Both the position numbers and the translations under genes were made by a program. The notes under the pieces were generated by a model. That model was not told where the DNA came from. It worked only from the letters and a program-made list of their open reading frames with translations, and searched no databases. Below are positions 49,079 through 59,046 of a DNA stretch of 64,000 nt, in pieces. This DNA comes from Rheinheimera sp. D18 (GTDB lineage: Bacteria; Pseudomonadota; Gammaproteobacteria; Enterobacterales; Alteromonadaceae), in assembly GCF_004345025.1 (NCBI RefSeq), contig NZ_CP037745.1, forward strand, positions 2,356,001-2,420,000. Direction: 5' to 3'. The first letter of the stretch is position 1. The number at the start of each line of letters is the position of its first letter.

Positions 49079-52000
49079 TTAGAAGTTATAAGTCATATTT
49101 AAAAATACACGGCGGCCAATTGAATCATACTGCGAGTATAGCGCAGAGTAACCTGCTTGGTATAAACCAGCGGCAGCACTAACGATTGGCGGTTCTTTAC
49201 CAAATACGTTAGCTACACCTAAAGTTACATCAAAACCGCCATCAAATGTTGTTGCTACTGATGCAGTATGTGTAATGTAGGTTGGTGTAGTTGCAACGAA
49301 GTCATAAACAACTCCGCGGTACGACGTAGTAGTGTCATAGTCGTAGTATTTAGATTCATCACCTTTACCAGTGATATACGTGGCCCAGCTATAACGCCAG
49401 CCATCATTGTTTAATGTCATACGGGCTGTACCAGAATGTTTAGGTTGGCCAATATCACCAATGTAACGACCTGGTTCACTTGTTTCGAACAACTGATACA
49501 TTTGGTTAGTTTGAATATTGTGTTTATAGTCTAAACCAACCTTACCAAATGAAGTATCGAAGCTATAGTTAACACTTAAATCGATACCGCTCATTTCTTG
49601 CTTAGCAACGTTTAAGTAACCACCACGAATTTCATCAATACCGTAGTCGCCGTTAGTACCGTCGCGGCGAGTAAACTGGTTACAAAGCGGTTCGTTTGCA
49701 AAATTCTCTGAACGGTAACAGTTAGAGGTAATGCTAGAACCCGAAACCGAAGAAATTTGGCCGTTAATTACATATTTATAATAATCAACCGACGCGCCTA
49801 AGTTATTGTCTTCGCTTGTCCAAACTAAGCCTAAGGTTTCTGCAGTTGAGGTTTCAGCTTTTAACGTACCTGCACCACCACTAGTGTATGAGGTTGCTGA
49901 TGAACCGCCAGAAGTATAGTCAGCTGGCACACCATCAGCTTTACAGTTAGCTAGCACACGATTATCAATAGTGCCGTCTGCTTCCTTACCTGACCAGTTC
50001 AAACATGGATCGGCAGCACTTTGACCAATGAAACCGCTTTGATTGCCCAAATATAACTCAAATAATGCTGGTGAACGGAACGACGTACCACGTGACGCGC
50101 GAACACGGAAACCTGCAGCAATATCCCAGTTCAAGCCAACTTTATACGTTGTGTCGCTACCGTAGGTATCAACATCAGTCCAACGACCAGAAACAGTAAG
50201 GTCTAACTGTTTAGCAAACATCACATCCGCTAATAGTGGAATTTGCACCTCAGCAAACACGGCTTTAGTAGTTTGCTTACCCGCAGTAATACCTGAGCTT
50301 GAAGAGCCCCACAAGTTACCATATAGGGTTTGTTCACCTGGCACGTCATTTAACTCATCGTGCTGTAACTGAACACCAAACGCGGTACCAACAGAACCAG
50401 CAGGCAATTGCATTAAATCACCAGAAACAACCGCTTCTAAAGTAGATTGACGGTAAGTGGTTTGACCGCGGTCCCAACCGAATAAAAAGTTACGCTCTGC
50501 TGGAGTTAGGTTACCATCGTTAAAGTCTGGGTCTAACCAATTAATGTCAACACAGGTTTTACCAGAGATTGGCGTTACTTGGCCGTTACATTCGCCGCCA
50601 GCTGGGTTAGCTACTGTTGGCAATAACGACTGAGCTAAATCCATAGAGTCTTGGTAAATAATTTTGTTTTTATAGACACCTTTGTTGTAACTGTTTTGGT
50701 ATGAAACTTCCCAATCCCAATCGCCAACACTACCCTCAGCACCTAATACGTAACGCGTGTAATTAATATCTGTCTCTGAACCAGTCCAGTCAGTCATAGC
50801 AACAGCCATTAATGATGACGCACCGCCCCAGCCTTGGTTGTATCTATTTTCACCAACAACACCTGCACCTAAAATGCGGACATCAGCATTCCAAAATTGG
50901 CGAAAGCTATTAATTTCTGTTGAACGGCGGCTATGCATAACGTCACCAAACAAACGAACATCATCTGTTAAGTTATAGTCACCTTGCATATAGGCAGTCA
51001 TTACTTCAGTTTCTGGAGTAAACGATTGTAAATCTTGGAAACGATGATCGGTATTTGCGATAGCATCTGACTCACGGTCATAAGAAACCGGATACCAATT
51101 AGATGGCAATGTAATACCATTAGGGCCAGTAGCTGGCGGCATTGGACGAGCACCAACACCTGCTAATACGCCTCCAAAATCATACTGAGCTTTCATGCCT
51201 GGCAAAAAGTTGCCGGTCGGCATGTTGGCTTTACTATGTTCATATACCCAAATACCTGACTGAGTATCAGCACAGTGATAAGAACCCGTACGTGGGTCGA
51301 TAGGGTCACCACGTTCGCCAGTAACCGTATCGAATAATACCCGTTCTTTACAAGCGAAGTAATCACGATCGCCGCGCGCTAATTCCTCTTGTAGTTTATA
51401 GTCAGCCATTACACGTATAGAACCTTTATCAAAGGTTTTACCAAAAGTTATATCAGCGCGGAAGTTCTCACCACCAGAATCAAACGGCTGACTTCTGCTT
51501 ACGTTGACAGATGAGTCATCACCTTTTTTTGTGATGATGTTAATAACACCAGCAACCGCATCAGAACCATAAAGTGAAGATGCACCATCTTTTAATATTT
51601 CAACACGTTCAATTAACGATACCGGTAAGCTATTTAAGTCAAAAGCGTTAACCTGACCACGCGTACCGGCAGGACCCGCACGACGGCCGTTTAATAAGAT
51701 AAGCGTACGGTTAGAGCCTAAACCACGCATAGAGATTGATTCGTTACCAGCACCACCTGCAGTAACATAACCAACAGTTAATGCTGACGTTAACTGGTTA
51801 GAACCTGATGCAACAGTAGAGGTACGTAATAAATCACCTAATGTTGCTAAACCTTGGGTGTTCGCGATGTCTGCGCTAATAATTTCAACTGGAACTGCAG
51901 AATCAAAACCATCGGTACGAATACGTGAGCCGGTTACTATAATACGCTCTGGTTGTTTTTCTTTTGCTTCTACATCTTTTTCGTTTGTTGCATCTTGTGC

Positions 52001-52084
52001 AAAAACAGCTGAGCTAAAAACAGCTGCCGTACCGAAAAGCAAAGCATTGCGCACAGCTTTGCTAATTTGGTTAGTGTTATACAT
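49079..52084 (-). CDS. Large TonB-dependent outer-membrane receptor (receptor 1)
   Basis: Active transporter in the outer membrane driven by TonB. It has a signal peptide (about 1-29, ending SSAVFAQ), a plug domain (about 45-200: RIIVTGSRIRTDGFDSAVPVEI, SLYGSDAVAGVINIITKK), and a beta-barrel ending in the typical last strand GRRVFLNMTYNF. The 1001 residues are at the large end, typical of the oligopeptide/saccharide receptors of Alteromonadales. There are several Cys pairs in extracellular loops (ECNGQVTPISGKTCVD). The substrate is unknown; the neighbouring S9 peptidase hints at peptides. It shares its leader with receptor 2. Confidence 0.93.
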   Translation of the reverse strand: MYNTNQISKAVRNALLFGTAAVFSSAVFAQDATNEKDVEAKEKQPERIIVTGSRIRTDGFDSAVPVEIISADIANTQGLATLGDLLRTSTVASGSNQLTSALTVGYVTAGGAGNESISMRGLGSNRTLILLNGRRAGPAGTRGQVNAFDLNSLPVSLIERVEILKDGASSLYGSDAVAGVINIITKKGDDSSVNVSRSQPFDSGGENFRADITFGKTFDKGSIRVMADYKLQEELARGDRDYFACKERVLFDTVTGERGDPIDPRTGSYHCADTQSGIWVYEHSKANMPTGNFLPGMKAQYDFGGVLAGVGARPMPPATGPNGITLPSNWYPVSYDRESDAIANTDHRFQDLQSFTPETEVMTAYMQGDYNLTDDVRLFGDVMHSRRSTEINSFRQFWNADVRILGAGVVGENRYNQGWGGASSLMAVAMTDWTGSETDINYTRYVLGAEGSVGDWDWEVSYQNSYNKGVYKNKIIYQDSMDLAQSLLPTVANPAGGECNGQVTPISGKTCVDINWLDPDFNDGNLTPAERNFLFGWDRGQTTYRQSTLEAVVSGDLMQLPAGSVGTAFGVQLQHDELNDVPGEQTLYGNLWGSSSSGITAGKQTTKAVFAEVQIPLLADVMFAKQLDLTVSGRWTDVDTYGSDTTYKVGLNWDIAAGFRVRASRGTSFRSPALFELYLGNQSGFIGQSAADPCLNWSGKEADGTIDNRVLANCKADGVPADYTSGGSSATSYTSGGAGTLKAETSTAETLGLVWTSEDNNLGASVDYYKYVINGQISSVSGSSITSNCYRSENFANEPLCNQFTRRDGTNGDYGIDEIRGGYLNVAKQEMSGIDLSVNYSFDTSFGKVGLDYKHNIQTNQMYQLFETSEPGRYIGDIGQPKHSGTARMTLNNDGWRYSWATYITGKGDESKYYDYDTTTSYRGVVYDFVATTPTYITHTASVATTFDGGFDVTLGVANVFGKEPPIVSAAAGLYQAGYSALYSQYDSIGRRVFLNMTYNF

Positions 52085-52090
52085 TCTTTA

Positions 52091-52108
52091 TCTCCCTGGA
52101 CCACTGTA
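52091..52108 (-). promoter_or_regulatory. Conserved leader motif before receptor 1 (includes the ribosome site)
   Basis: 18 nt (minus strand TACAGTGGTCCAGGGAGA) identical to the leader of receptor 2 at 56522-56539. It ends in the GGGAGA ribosome site, so conservation may be partly translational; the part before it is not explained by that. Confidence 0.65.
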
Positions 52109-52124
52109 TCTAGTGATTCTATTA

Positions 52125-52750
52125 TTTTTATGTCAACTTACTAATATATTTAGTCGCTGATTTTTTTACAAACTTTAGCTCCTGGCCATACCTTAAACGC
52201 TAAAGCTGCTCAATAATAACCACAGCTGCTGTTTGGGGTCAAGAGAAGAGAAAGCACGCAAATGGTAAACAATTTAAAAACTTAATAAAACACATCCAAC
52301 TTTGGACATTTAAACTTACAGTCAGTATATGTTTAGCGAAGAAAAGTTTATAAATACAAATTCAAATTATTGTTTTTAAAGCTCTTTTACTAGTCAGCTG
52401 TAACTGCACTATTATTGAAAAAATAGAGGAAATCAGAAGATTTAAATTAAGTTCTATTTTGTGTTTATATTATTCACACGCCCTGTAAAAGCAGTTATGC
52501 GGGTATGCACAAGGCTTGATAGGATAATATTCGTGTTAAAAATAACAAATACACTTACTTTTTAATACGTTAATAGTCATCAAGATAAATAGGGAAATCT
52601 ATAAAAAGTTGAAAGTATGCCTATACCTACCATATTACTTCAATACTAATGGCACTCGACCATAATCACGCATTAAATGTTAAGCTAAAGTATAGAAAAT
52701 ATCTTCCATAAAGCGCTACTGACCTCACCGCATAAATGTTTTTTAAGTTA
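52125..52750. other. AT-rich gap without a recognised gene (upstream of receptor 1)
   Basis: About 620 bp, strongly AT-rich, between receptor 1 and the methyltransferase gene. Both strands have many stops; no protein-like frame, tRNA, terminator or clear Fur box was recognised. It should hold the receptor 1 promoter near its left end. Confidence 0.5.
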
Positions 52751-53698
52751 TTATTTTTCTAATCGTAATATCCAACATAAAATACCCTCTTGAATCTGTA
52801 GTGGTTGCAAACTCACCTTATTCCAGTTGAGCAAACAAAGCTCTTTAACTTTTTCCGCTTGTTGTTCAGTCCAAGCGCTAGCTATTTGCTCTTTGATTCG
52901 CTGTAAAAAATACTGTAAATCCTGCTTAATTCTCTCTACTTTAGCTACAGTCAAACTTTGCGATTGCATAATTAATTCAACTAAATCTTTAGCAATTAAA
53001 TTAAACCAGTCTTGTTGGTTTTCCTCTGTGAATCGCAGTTGAGTTTGCTTAAACGTTTCTAACAGCGCTTTATTATGCTCAGTAAGTTGCTGCAGTTGAT
53101 GAGTTGTTGGTTCCTTAATGTTACTCAGTGATTGGCATATATGCGCATACAGCGATAGCTGCTCTATTAAACCGTTCTCATAAAGTAATTGATGCAATAC
53201 CGTAATACCAGCTATGCAATCTTGTGTGATAAAAGAGCGGCTACTATGCACCAACGCTATAAACTGACCATTATATTTTAACACTCGGTGTATTTGTTCT
53301 AAAGCGGTTGTTAACGGCGCATATTCAAAACCAAATTGACTTATCACTAAATCAAAACTGCCATCACTAAACGCTAAGTGCTCTGTTGGCATATTACCGA
53401 TAAATTGAATTTGCTGTAAGGCGTTATAACAATCATCAAGAACACCAAATAAAGCAAGCGGATTAATGTCTGCGGCATCTGTTGCAATAAGTTTATAGCT
53501 CGTGTTGTATTGTTGCGCTAGTACGGCTAAGCCACCGTTGCCGGTTGCTATATCCAAAATCGCCGTATTATTAGCAAAAGACTCAAATATATCATGCCAA
53601 AATAAGGCTATATCGCCGCTATAGCCTTGCTGATGATAACTTTCGGCAAAACTATTTAACGTTTTTGTATTGTTCCAATACGAATTCCAATGTTGCAT
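52751..53698 (-). CDS. Class I SAM-dependent methyltransferase
   Basis: Rossmann-fold methyltransferase with SAM motif I ILDIATGNGGLA, acidic loop motif LIATDAADINPLA, and the motif IV region FDLVISQFGFEYAPL. The C-terminal half (about 150-315) is a helical extension with no recognised motif. The 315 residues begin MQHWNSYWNN at an ATG at 53698 (the frame opens at a TTG eight codons upstream). The substrate is unknown. It lies alone between two TonB receptor genes on the same strand, after a terminator, so an association with them is only positional. Confidence 0.8.
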   Translation of the reverse strand: MQHWNSYWNNTKTLNSFAESYHQQGYSGDIALFWHDIFESFANNTAILDIATGNGGLAVLAQQYNTSYKLIATDAADINPLALFGVLDDCYNALQQIQFIGNMPTEHLAFSDGSFDLVISQFGFEYAPLTTALEQIHRVLKYNGQFIALVHSSRSFITQDCIAGITVLHQLLYENGLIEQLSLYAHICQSLSNIKEPTTHQLQQLTEHNKALLETFKQTQLRFTEENQQDWFNLIAKDLVELIMQSQSLTVAKVERIKQDLQYFLQRIKEQIASAWTEQQAEKVKELCLLNWNKVSLQPLQIQEGILCWILRLEK

Positions 53699-53726
53699 CT
53701 TTAACACTTTTCTCGTTTTCAAAATA

Positions 53727-53757
53727 TAAAAAAGGCGGGTAAATACCCGCCTTTTTA
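53727..53757 (-). terminator. Strong terminator after receptor 2
   Basis: GGCGGGTA/TACCCGCC stem with a short loop and T-run on the minus strand; it lies 60 bp after the receptor 2 stop and just ahead of the methyltransferase start. Confidence 0.9.
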
Positions 53758-53816
53758 AAGATTAACCAGGGCTCACCTAAGCAATAGCTGGGTGCAACCG
53801 AAGTTTTATCTAAGCC

Positions 53817-56516
53817 TTAAAAAGACTGTGATAAACGGATATAAGCAATACGTCCGTAAGCATCATATAAGTTGAAGTTATAGTTACGACCATCATAACC
53901 TATCAACTGAGGTTCTTTTTCAAAGATATTTTGCGCACCAATAGAGATTTTTGTATTGGTAGGCAATGTGTAGCTAATTTGCATATCGTGCGTTACCCAT
54001 GTACCAACGTGGCCGGTACGAGAAACTTGACCGGTTGGATTACCATTTGCATCTAACACTTGATCCGTATCTTCAAACTGTGAGCCTACCATGTTGATAT
54101 TCCATGAAACATCAACGTTTTCCCAAACATAGACGTTCGATAACGACGCGCGTTGACGTGGATCACCCATGTCATTAATTACGTTACGACCACCATCAAA
54201 TTCGCTACTGAAGCGATGACCGAATTGTAAATTTTGCTTCAACCGACCCGCAGCGCCAAAATCAAAATTAGTCGCTACGTTAAAATCTAGCCCCGTGATC
54301 TGCCAATTACCTTCGTTAGCATAACCTTGCGTGATTAAATCAATACCGCCGTTTGGTAAACGAGCTACACCTAAACCAGCTGGAATTGGGTCACCCGATT
54401 GTTCGCGATCTAATATAGTATTAGCACCAAAGAAACGGATTAGATTATCAATCTTAATATCATAATAATCTGCAGAAACACTTAACCACTCAACTGGTTG
54501 ATATGCTAAACCCAAAGATATCTGCTTAGAAGTTTCTGAGTTAATTTCTGAGTTAGCTAATGTAATGGCACTTACTTGTACATCACAACCTGCGGCTAAA
54601 CCTAAGTTCAGGCATGAAGGATCATCAGATACACTTGGGTTATCTGGTGCTGGTGCTTGAGTTAAGATATCAAGCGTTGGTGCACGGAAACCTTCACCGT
54701 AAGAACCTCGGAATACTAAACCGTCCATTGGCTCATAACGTACTGATACTTTTGGTGAAAAATCACTACCGTAATCAGAATATTTATCATAACGACCAGC
54801 TAATGAGAACTCTAAACCATCCATTACTGGAATTAATGCTTCCACGAAACCACTTTTAAGGTTACGCCCACCGCCAGCGCTGTTACCTGCTGAACCACCT
54901 ACTTGACCAGCCTCTGACAATGAGTCATAGGTATCTGAGTAGTCTTCTTTACGGTATTCAGCACCAACGATCATTTGAATAGCGCCCGCATCGGTTTCCG
55001 CCACATCAAAAGACGCAGAACCGAATACTTCTTCTTGATCAAACGTACCAATACGTGACGTAGTTACGTTTAAGCCTTTTATTGTTTCTTGATATGCGCT
55101 CTTTTCAGCATCCGTAGTAAAACGCGTACCAAAAGGATCATTTAACATGTAAGCACCGCTATCTACAGCGGTACGAGCGTTAGACCCCATTAAGTAACCA
55201 CGGCCAATTTCGTAAGTTTTAGTTTTATTTTTACGTACACCAAAATCAACAATAACACTACCAATAGTACCTTCTACACCAACTAAAAAGTCAGTTGACC
55301 AGTTGTCTACTTGGTTGTCACGGTTGCCTAACGCGGCAAAACGGTGACGGAATTGTACTAATTCTGGATTAAAAGATTCTGGAGAATTACCATCTGCTAT
55401 ATGCTTCGCTAAAGCCTTATCTCTTTTATCTTGGAATCCTGCTGCAAAACTTGCATTGTAGAAGGGGCTAGCAATGTTAAAAGGGTTATTGGGGCTATCA
55501 TCTGACATAAACGCTGCATCACCGGCATCGTTTAATGATGGCGCATAGCGGCCAAAAGATTTAGTTTTTGATATTAAGGTATGCGAGAAAATTTTCCAGT
55601 CATCATTAATATTATATTCGGCTTTTAAAAACCCAGATTGGTTACCGGTAGAGGCTTCGTTAGCATTGGTTGCGTTAAAGTTATATAAACAAGAACCCGC
55701 ACCAGCAGCGCCAGTGTAAAAGAAGTTTTCTAGGCTATCACACTCGGCTTGAGAAATGACTGATTTATAACCAGTAGGACTTAAATAGTTAACGCCAAAG
55801 CTTGAGCCACCTGGTTGTACCCAGTCATAAGCGTTTTCATATATGATGTCACGGCTGTTCCATGATACACCACCTACTACGCTGGCATTGTCGCTACTAG
55901 AACCAAACACAGCTGAACCTTCCTCACGATCACCGCCTTCATTCGGTAAACTAACGGTAGATTTACCCACACGGAATTCAACACCATTAAAATCTTTGCG
56001 TGTAATAATGTTAATTACACCGGCGATAGCATCTGAACCATATACTGCTGATGCACCATCAGATAATATTTCGATACGCTCTACTGCCGCCATAGGGATC
56101 GAGTTTAAATCCTGCGAGCTACCGGTAGATGGTGATTTGGGTAAGCGGCGACCGTCAACTAAAATTAATGAACGCTCAGAACCTAAACCACGTAAATCAA
56201 CACTTGATACACCTTGTGCAGAGCTACCTGATTGAGGACGGAAAGAACCCGCTGAGTTAAAAGTTGTGTTGCGAATTAAATCAGATACTGACGTTTGGCC
56301 TGAAAAGTCAATCGCCGCACGGTCAATTACAGTAACAGGTACAGATTGTTCTAAATCAGTACGCTTGATACGCGAACCGGTAACCTCAATCCGTTCTACT
56401 TTAGCAGCTTCGTCTTCTTCAGCAGCATTTACAGAAGCTGTAAATGCTGTAGCTGACGCAGCAGTAAAAGCAATAGCTAAACGTACCGCTTTGCTTAATT
56501 TATTATTCGTATACAT
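53817..56516 (-). CDS. TonB-dependent outer-membrane receptor (receptor 2)
   Basis: The signal peptide ends near TASVNAAEE (about residue 31). The plug has VERIEVTGSRIKRTDLEQSVPVTVI and AVYGSDAIAGVINIITRKDF, and the barrel ends RIAYIRLSQSF. The 899 residues are typical of the Alteromonadales receptor class. It resembles receptor 1 at both the signal (SKAVR) and the plug, so they are paralogues or members of one family. The substrate is unknown. It ends at a strong terminator before the methyltransferase. Confidence 0.92.
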   Translation of the reverse strand: MYTNNKLSKAVRLAIAFTAASATAFTASVNAAEEDEAAKVERIEVTGSRIKRTDLEQSVPVTVIDRAAIDFSGQTSVSDLIRNTTFNSAGSFRPQSGSSAQGVSSVDLRGLGSERSLILVDGRRLPKSPSTGSSQDLNSIPMAAVERIEILSDGASAVYGSDAIAGVINIITRKDFNGVEFRVGKSTVSLPNEGGDREEGSAVFGSSSDNASVVGGVSWNSRDIIYENAYDWVQPGGSSFGVNYLSPTGYKSVISQAECDSLENFFYTGAAGAGSCLYNFNATNANEASTGNQSGFLKAEYNINDDWKIFSHTLISKTKSFGRYAPSLNDAGDAAFMSDDSPNNPFNIASPFYNASFAAGFQDKRDKALAKHIADGNSPESFNPELVQFRHRFAALGNRDNQVDNWSTDFLVGVEGTIGSVIVDFGVRKNKTKTYEIGRGYLMGSNARTAVDSGAYMLNDPFGTRFTTDAEKSAYQETIKGLNVTTSRIGTFDQEEVFGSASFDVAETDAGAIQMIVGAEYRKEDYSDTYDSLSEAGQVGGSAGNSAGGGRNLKSGFVEALIPVMDGLEFSLAGRYDKYSDYGSDFSPKVSVRYEPMDGLVFRGSYGEGFRAPTLDILTQAPAPDNPSVSDDPSCLNLGLAAGCDVQVSAITLANSEINSETSKQISLGLAYQPVEWLSVSADYYDIKIDNLIRFFGANTILDREQSGDPIPAGLGVARLPNGGIDLITQGYANEGNWQITGLDFNVATNFDFGAAGRLKQNLQFGHRFSSEFDGGRNVINDMGDPRQRASLSNVYVWENVDVSWNINMVGSQFEDTDQVLDANGNPTGQVSRTGHVGTWVTHDMQISYTLPTNTKISIGAQNIFEKEPQLIGYDGRNYNFNLYDAYGRIAYIRLSQSF

Positions 56517-56521
56517 GTATT

Positions 56522-56539
56522 TCTCCCTGGACCACTGTA
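56522..56539 (-). promoter_or_regulatory. Conserved leader motif before receptor 2
   Basis: The same 18 nt (minus strand TACAGTGGTCCAGGGAGA) as before receptor 1, again ending in the ribosome site; upstream both have AATAGAA then a C-CTA stretch. Confidence 0.65.
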
Positions 56540-56559
56540 GTTAGCGGTTCTATTTTTTA

Positions 56560-56972
56560 ATCGTTGCCAATATTTTTATCGCGCCTGGCACTCCGCTCAA
56601 CTCGGAAAACCTCCGAACTGTCGACCCTGATAATAAACTCAAGCTTTCAGCAGGGTCAACAGCTTTGTTGGAACAATTTTCAAATCTCGTTGTCGCCTTA
56701 CAAAATAACAGTCACATTTTCGAATTAAGCTTTGAATTTTCAAATTTTAAAAACACACACAAAAACAATTAATGATTTTTTTCAAAAACTTAAAATAACT
56801 TTCATTGTTTATGTTCTTATATGCCGTAGCGAATTTATTTTAACTACATTATGCGTAAAGATTTAATTACATTTTCTAGCTATTTTTAAATGTGTGTTAT
56901 GTGCTCCATTGGGCGTTTATTCCGAATTTGTTGCTTTTGCCTATCGCGGTAATTCTGTATACAATCAAATAA
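56560..56972. other. AT-rich intergenic region between receptor 2 and dinG
   Basis: About 410 bp with no protein-like frame or RNA gene recognised. It should hold the divergent promoters of receptor 2 and dinG; the dinG LexA-like box lies at its right end. Confidence 0.5.
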
Positions 56973-56988
56973 CTGTATATAAATACAC
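56973..56988 (+). promoter_or_regulatory. Probable LexA (SOS) box upstream of dinG
   Basis: CTGTATATAAATACAC, matching the CTGT-N8-ACAG consensus except the last base (C for G) and with the AT-rich centre. It ends seven bases before the dinG ATG. A weaker CTGT lies 18 bp to the left. E. coli dinG is known to be LexA-controlled. Confidence 0.7.
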
Positions 56989-56995
56989 ATTAATT

Positions 56996-59035
56996 ATGCT
57001 AACTGACCAGCTAAAAAGCCAAATTCGTGCGATACATACACGCTTAAAAACTTCGCTACCTAATTACCAAGCGCGGGCGGGGCAAAATCAGTTGGTGGCG
57101 GAAATTGCGAAAATTATTTCGGGTACTTATCATCGTCGTGAGCGTATTGGCTTAATTGAAGCAGGTACGGGTACCGGTAAATCGTTGGCCTATATGTTGG
57201 CGGTTATTCCGTATGCGCTAGCGCAGAAAAAAAAGGTGGTTATTGCTACTGCAACGGTGGCGCTGCAAGAGCAGTTGGTAAATAAAGATCTGCCGTTTTT
57301 TCAGCAACACAGCAAACTTAACTTTGAATTTAGCTTAGTAAAAGGCAGGCAACGTTATGCTTGCATTGAGCGTTTACGCCAGCAGCAAAAGCACCCAGAA
57401 TTATTTGCTACAGTGCAAGATGCGGCATTTGACTGGCAACAACTGCTAGATAAATGGCAACAAAGACAGTGGCTTGGCGACAGAGACACGCTTAGCTCGC
57501 CTTTAGCCGAGGATATGTGGCAACGCATTGTGGCCGACCCTATGCATTGCCATAAAGGTGATCGACGCCATGCTACCTGCCCTTTTCATCTCGCACGTGC
57601 AGAAATAGCCACTGCTGATGTATTAGTAGTAAACCATGCCTTGCTACTGGCCGATTTAGCTAGCGGCAATAGTATTTTGCCACCACCTGAAGAAACTCTT
57701 TATGTTATTGACGAAGCGCATCATTTGCCCGACATTGCCCGTGATTACTTTGCCGCTCAAGCGCAGTTAAGCCACAACAGTGTGTGGTTAGAAAAAGCGG
57801 CAAAAACTATTCAACAACTGATTACTTTGTTACCGGCAACGGTAATGAAAGAACTGCTGCGCTTTGACGATAGTTGCAACGAGTTAAATAGTTTATTAAA
57901 ACCCATAGAGCGCTGCATTAATGAATTTAAGCCGCGCTGGTTTGGCGATAAAACTGAATATCGCTTTGCTGACGCCGCCTTGCCTAGCCTAATACAGCAA
58001 CAAGCCGAACAGCTTGCTCAGGTAAGTCAAAAAGCGCTAAACCAGTTAGATAAAGTGCAGCAACACTTGCAAGACTGCATAACAGAGCAGCAACTGCCAC
58101 TAAAGCAAAGTTTAAACTTATTACAAGAGCTAGGTTACTTGCGGCAAAAAATCGAACAACAGCAAGCGTTATGGCAACTGTATGCGATGGAGCAGCAAAA
58201 AAATGTCTATCAAGCACGCTGGGTTGAGTTAAATAATCAAAACCAATATGTCATTGGCCATGCCTGCCCGCTTGGTGTGGCAAATAAACTAGAACAGCTG
58301 CTATTTAGCGACGCTTTTGCCGTTATTTTGTGTTCTGCTACGCTTACTGCGCTTAATTCGTTTCAGTATATTAAGTACGATCTAGGGCTAAGCCAATTTG
58401 AAGGCGTACAAACGCTGCAAGTATCGTCACCGTTTGATTATCCGCAGCAAGGTCAGCTGATTATTCCAAAAATGAAAACCGAGCCGACAGAGCAAGCTTA
58501 TACCGACGAGCTAGTATTATTATTGCCTAAATTTTTGCCAGATGATCAAGCTAGCTTAGTGTTATTTGCCTCATATTGGCAAATGCAGCAAGTAGCCGAA
58601 GCACTGCGTAGCAAAGGTTTTTCATTGTTAGTACAGGGCGAAGCTTCACGCCAAGCTCTATTGCAACTGCATAGTGATAATTGCAAACACAACAACCGTA
58701 GTATTTTATTTGGTACGCAAAGTTTTTCTGAGGGTTTAGATTTACCCGGTAAGTTATTAACTAATTTGGTTATTACCAAACTGCCGTTTGCCGTGCCAAC
58801 CTCGCCATTAGAAGAAGCTTTAGCCGAAGCCATTACGCGCAAAGGCGGCAACCCCTTTATACAACTGACTATTCCTGCGACGGCAAAAAAACTGGTACAA
58901 GCTTGTGGTAGACTATTGCGCCAAGAACAGGACAAAGGCAGGATAGTTATTCTGGACCGACGCCTAGTCAGCAAATCATATGGTAGCGCTATGTTAAATG
59001 CGCTGCCGCCGTTTAGTCGTAACATAGAGTATTAA
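56996..59035 (+). CDS. dinG: ATP-dependent DNA helicase DinG
   Basis: XPD-like 5'-3' helicase that removes R-loops and forks during DNA damage. It has Walker A GTGTGKS (57-63), DEAH at 239-242, and the C-terminal motif VI QACGRLLRQ. The Fe-S domain shows C123, C185 and C195 (YACIERL, MHCHKGDRRHATCPF); E. coli DinG has four Cys, and one matching position is missing here. The ATG at 56996 is chosen (679 residues) over a longer frame because the LexA box would otherwise lie inside the gene. It heads a tight plus-strand cluster. Confidence 0.92.
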   Translation: MLTDQLKSQIRAIHTRLKTSLPNYQARAGQNQLVAEIAKIISGTYHRRERIGLIEAGTGTGKSLAYMLAVIPYALAQKKKVVIATATVALQEQLVNKDLPFFQQHSKLNFEFSLVKGRQRYACIERLRQQQKHPELFATVQDAAFDWQQLLDKWQQRQWLGDRDTLSSPLAEDMWQRIVADPMHCHKGDRRHATCPFHLARAEIATADVLVVNHALLLADLASGNSILPPPEETLYVIDEAHHLPDIARDYFAAQAQLSHNSVWLEKAAKTIQQLITLLPATVMKELLRFDDSCNELNSLLKPIERCINEFKPRWFGDKTEYRFADAALPSLIQQQAEQLAQVSQKALNQLDKVQQHLQDCITEQQLPLKQSLNLLQELGYLRQKIEQQQALWQLYAMEQQKNVYQARWVELNNQNQYVIGHACPLGVANKLEQLLFSDAFAVILCSATLTALNSFQYIKYDLGLSQFEGVQTLQVSSPFDYPQQGQLIIPKMKTEPTEQAYTDELVLLLPKFLPDDQASLVLFASYWQMQQVAEALRSKGFSLLVQGEASRQALLQLHSDNCKHNNRSILFGTQSFSEGLDLPGKLLTNLVITKLPFAVPTSPLEEALAEAITRKGGNPFIQLTIPATAKKLVQACGRLLRQEQDKGRIVILDRRLVSKSYGSAMLNALPPFSRNIEY

Positions 59036-59046
59036 CAGGACATGCC

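Noticed and set aside
52125-52750. Fur box or riboswitch upstream of receptor 1
   Set aside because: Only weak AT-rich matches (for example near 52516) were seen; nothing approaches a 19-bp Fur consensus, and no riboswitch core was recognised.
56951-56970. Second LexA box (CTGTATACAATCAAAT)
   Set aside because: Only the left half matches; the right half reads AAAT instead of ACAG, so it was not counted.
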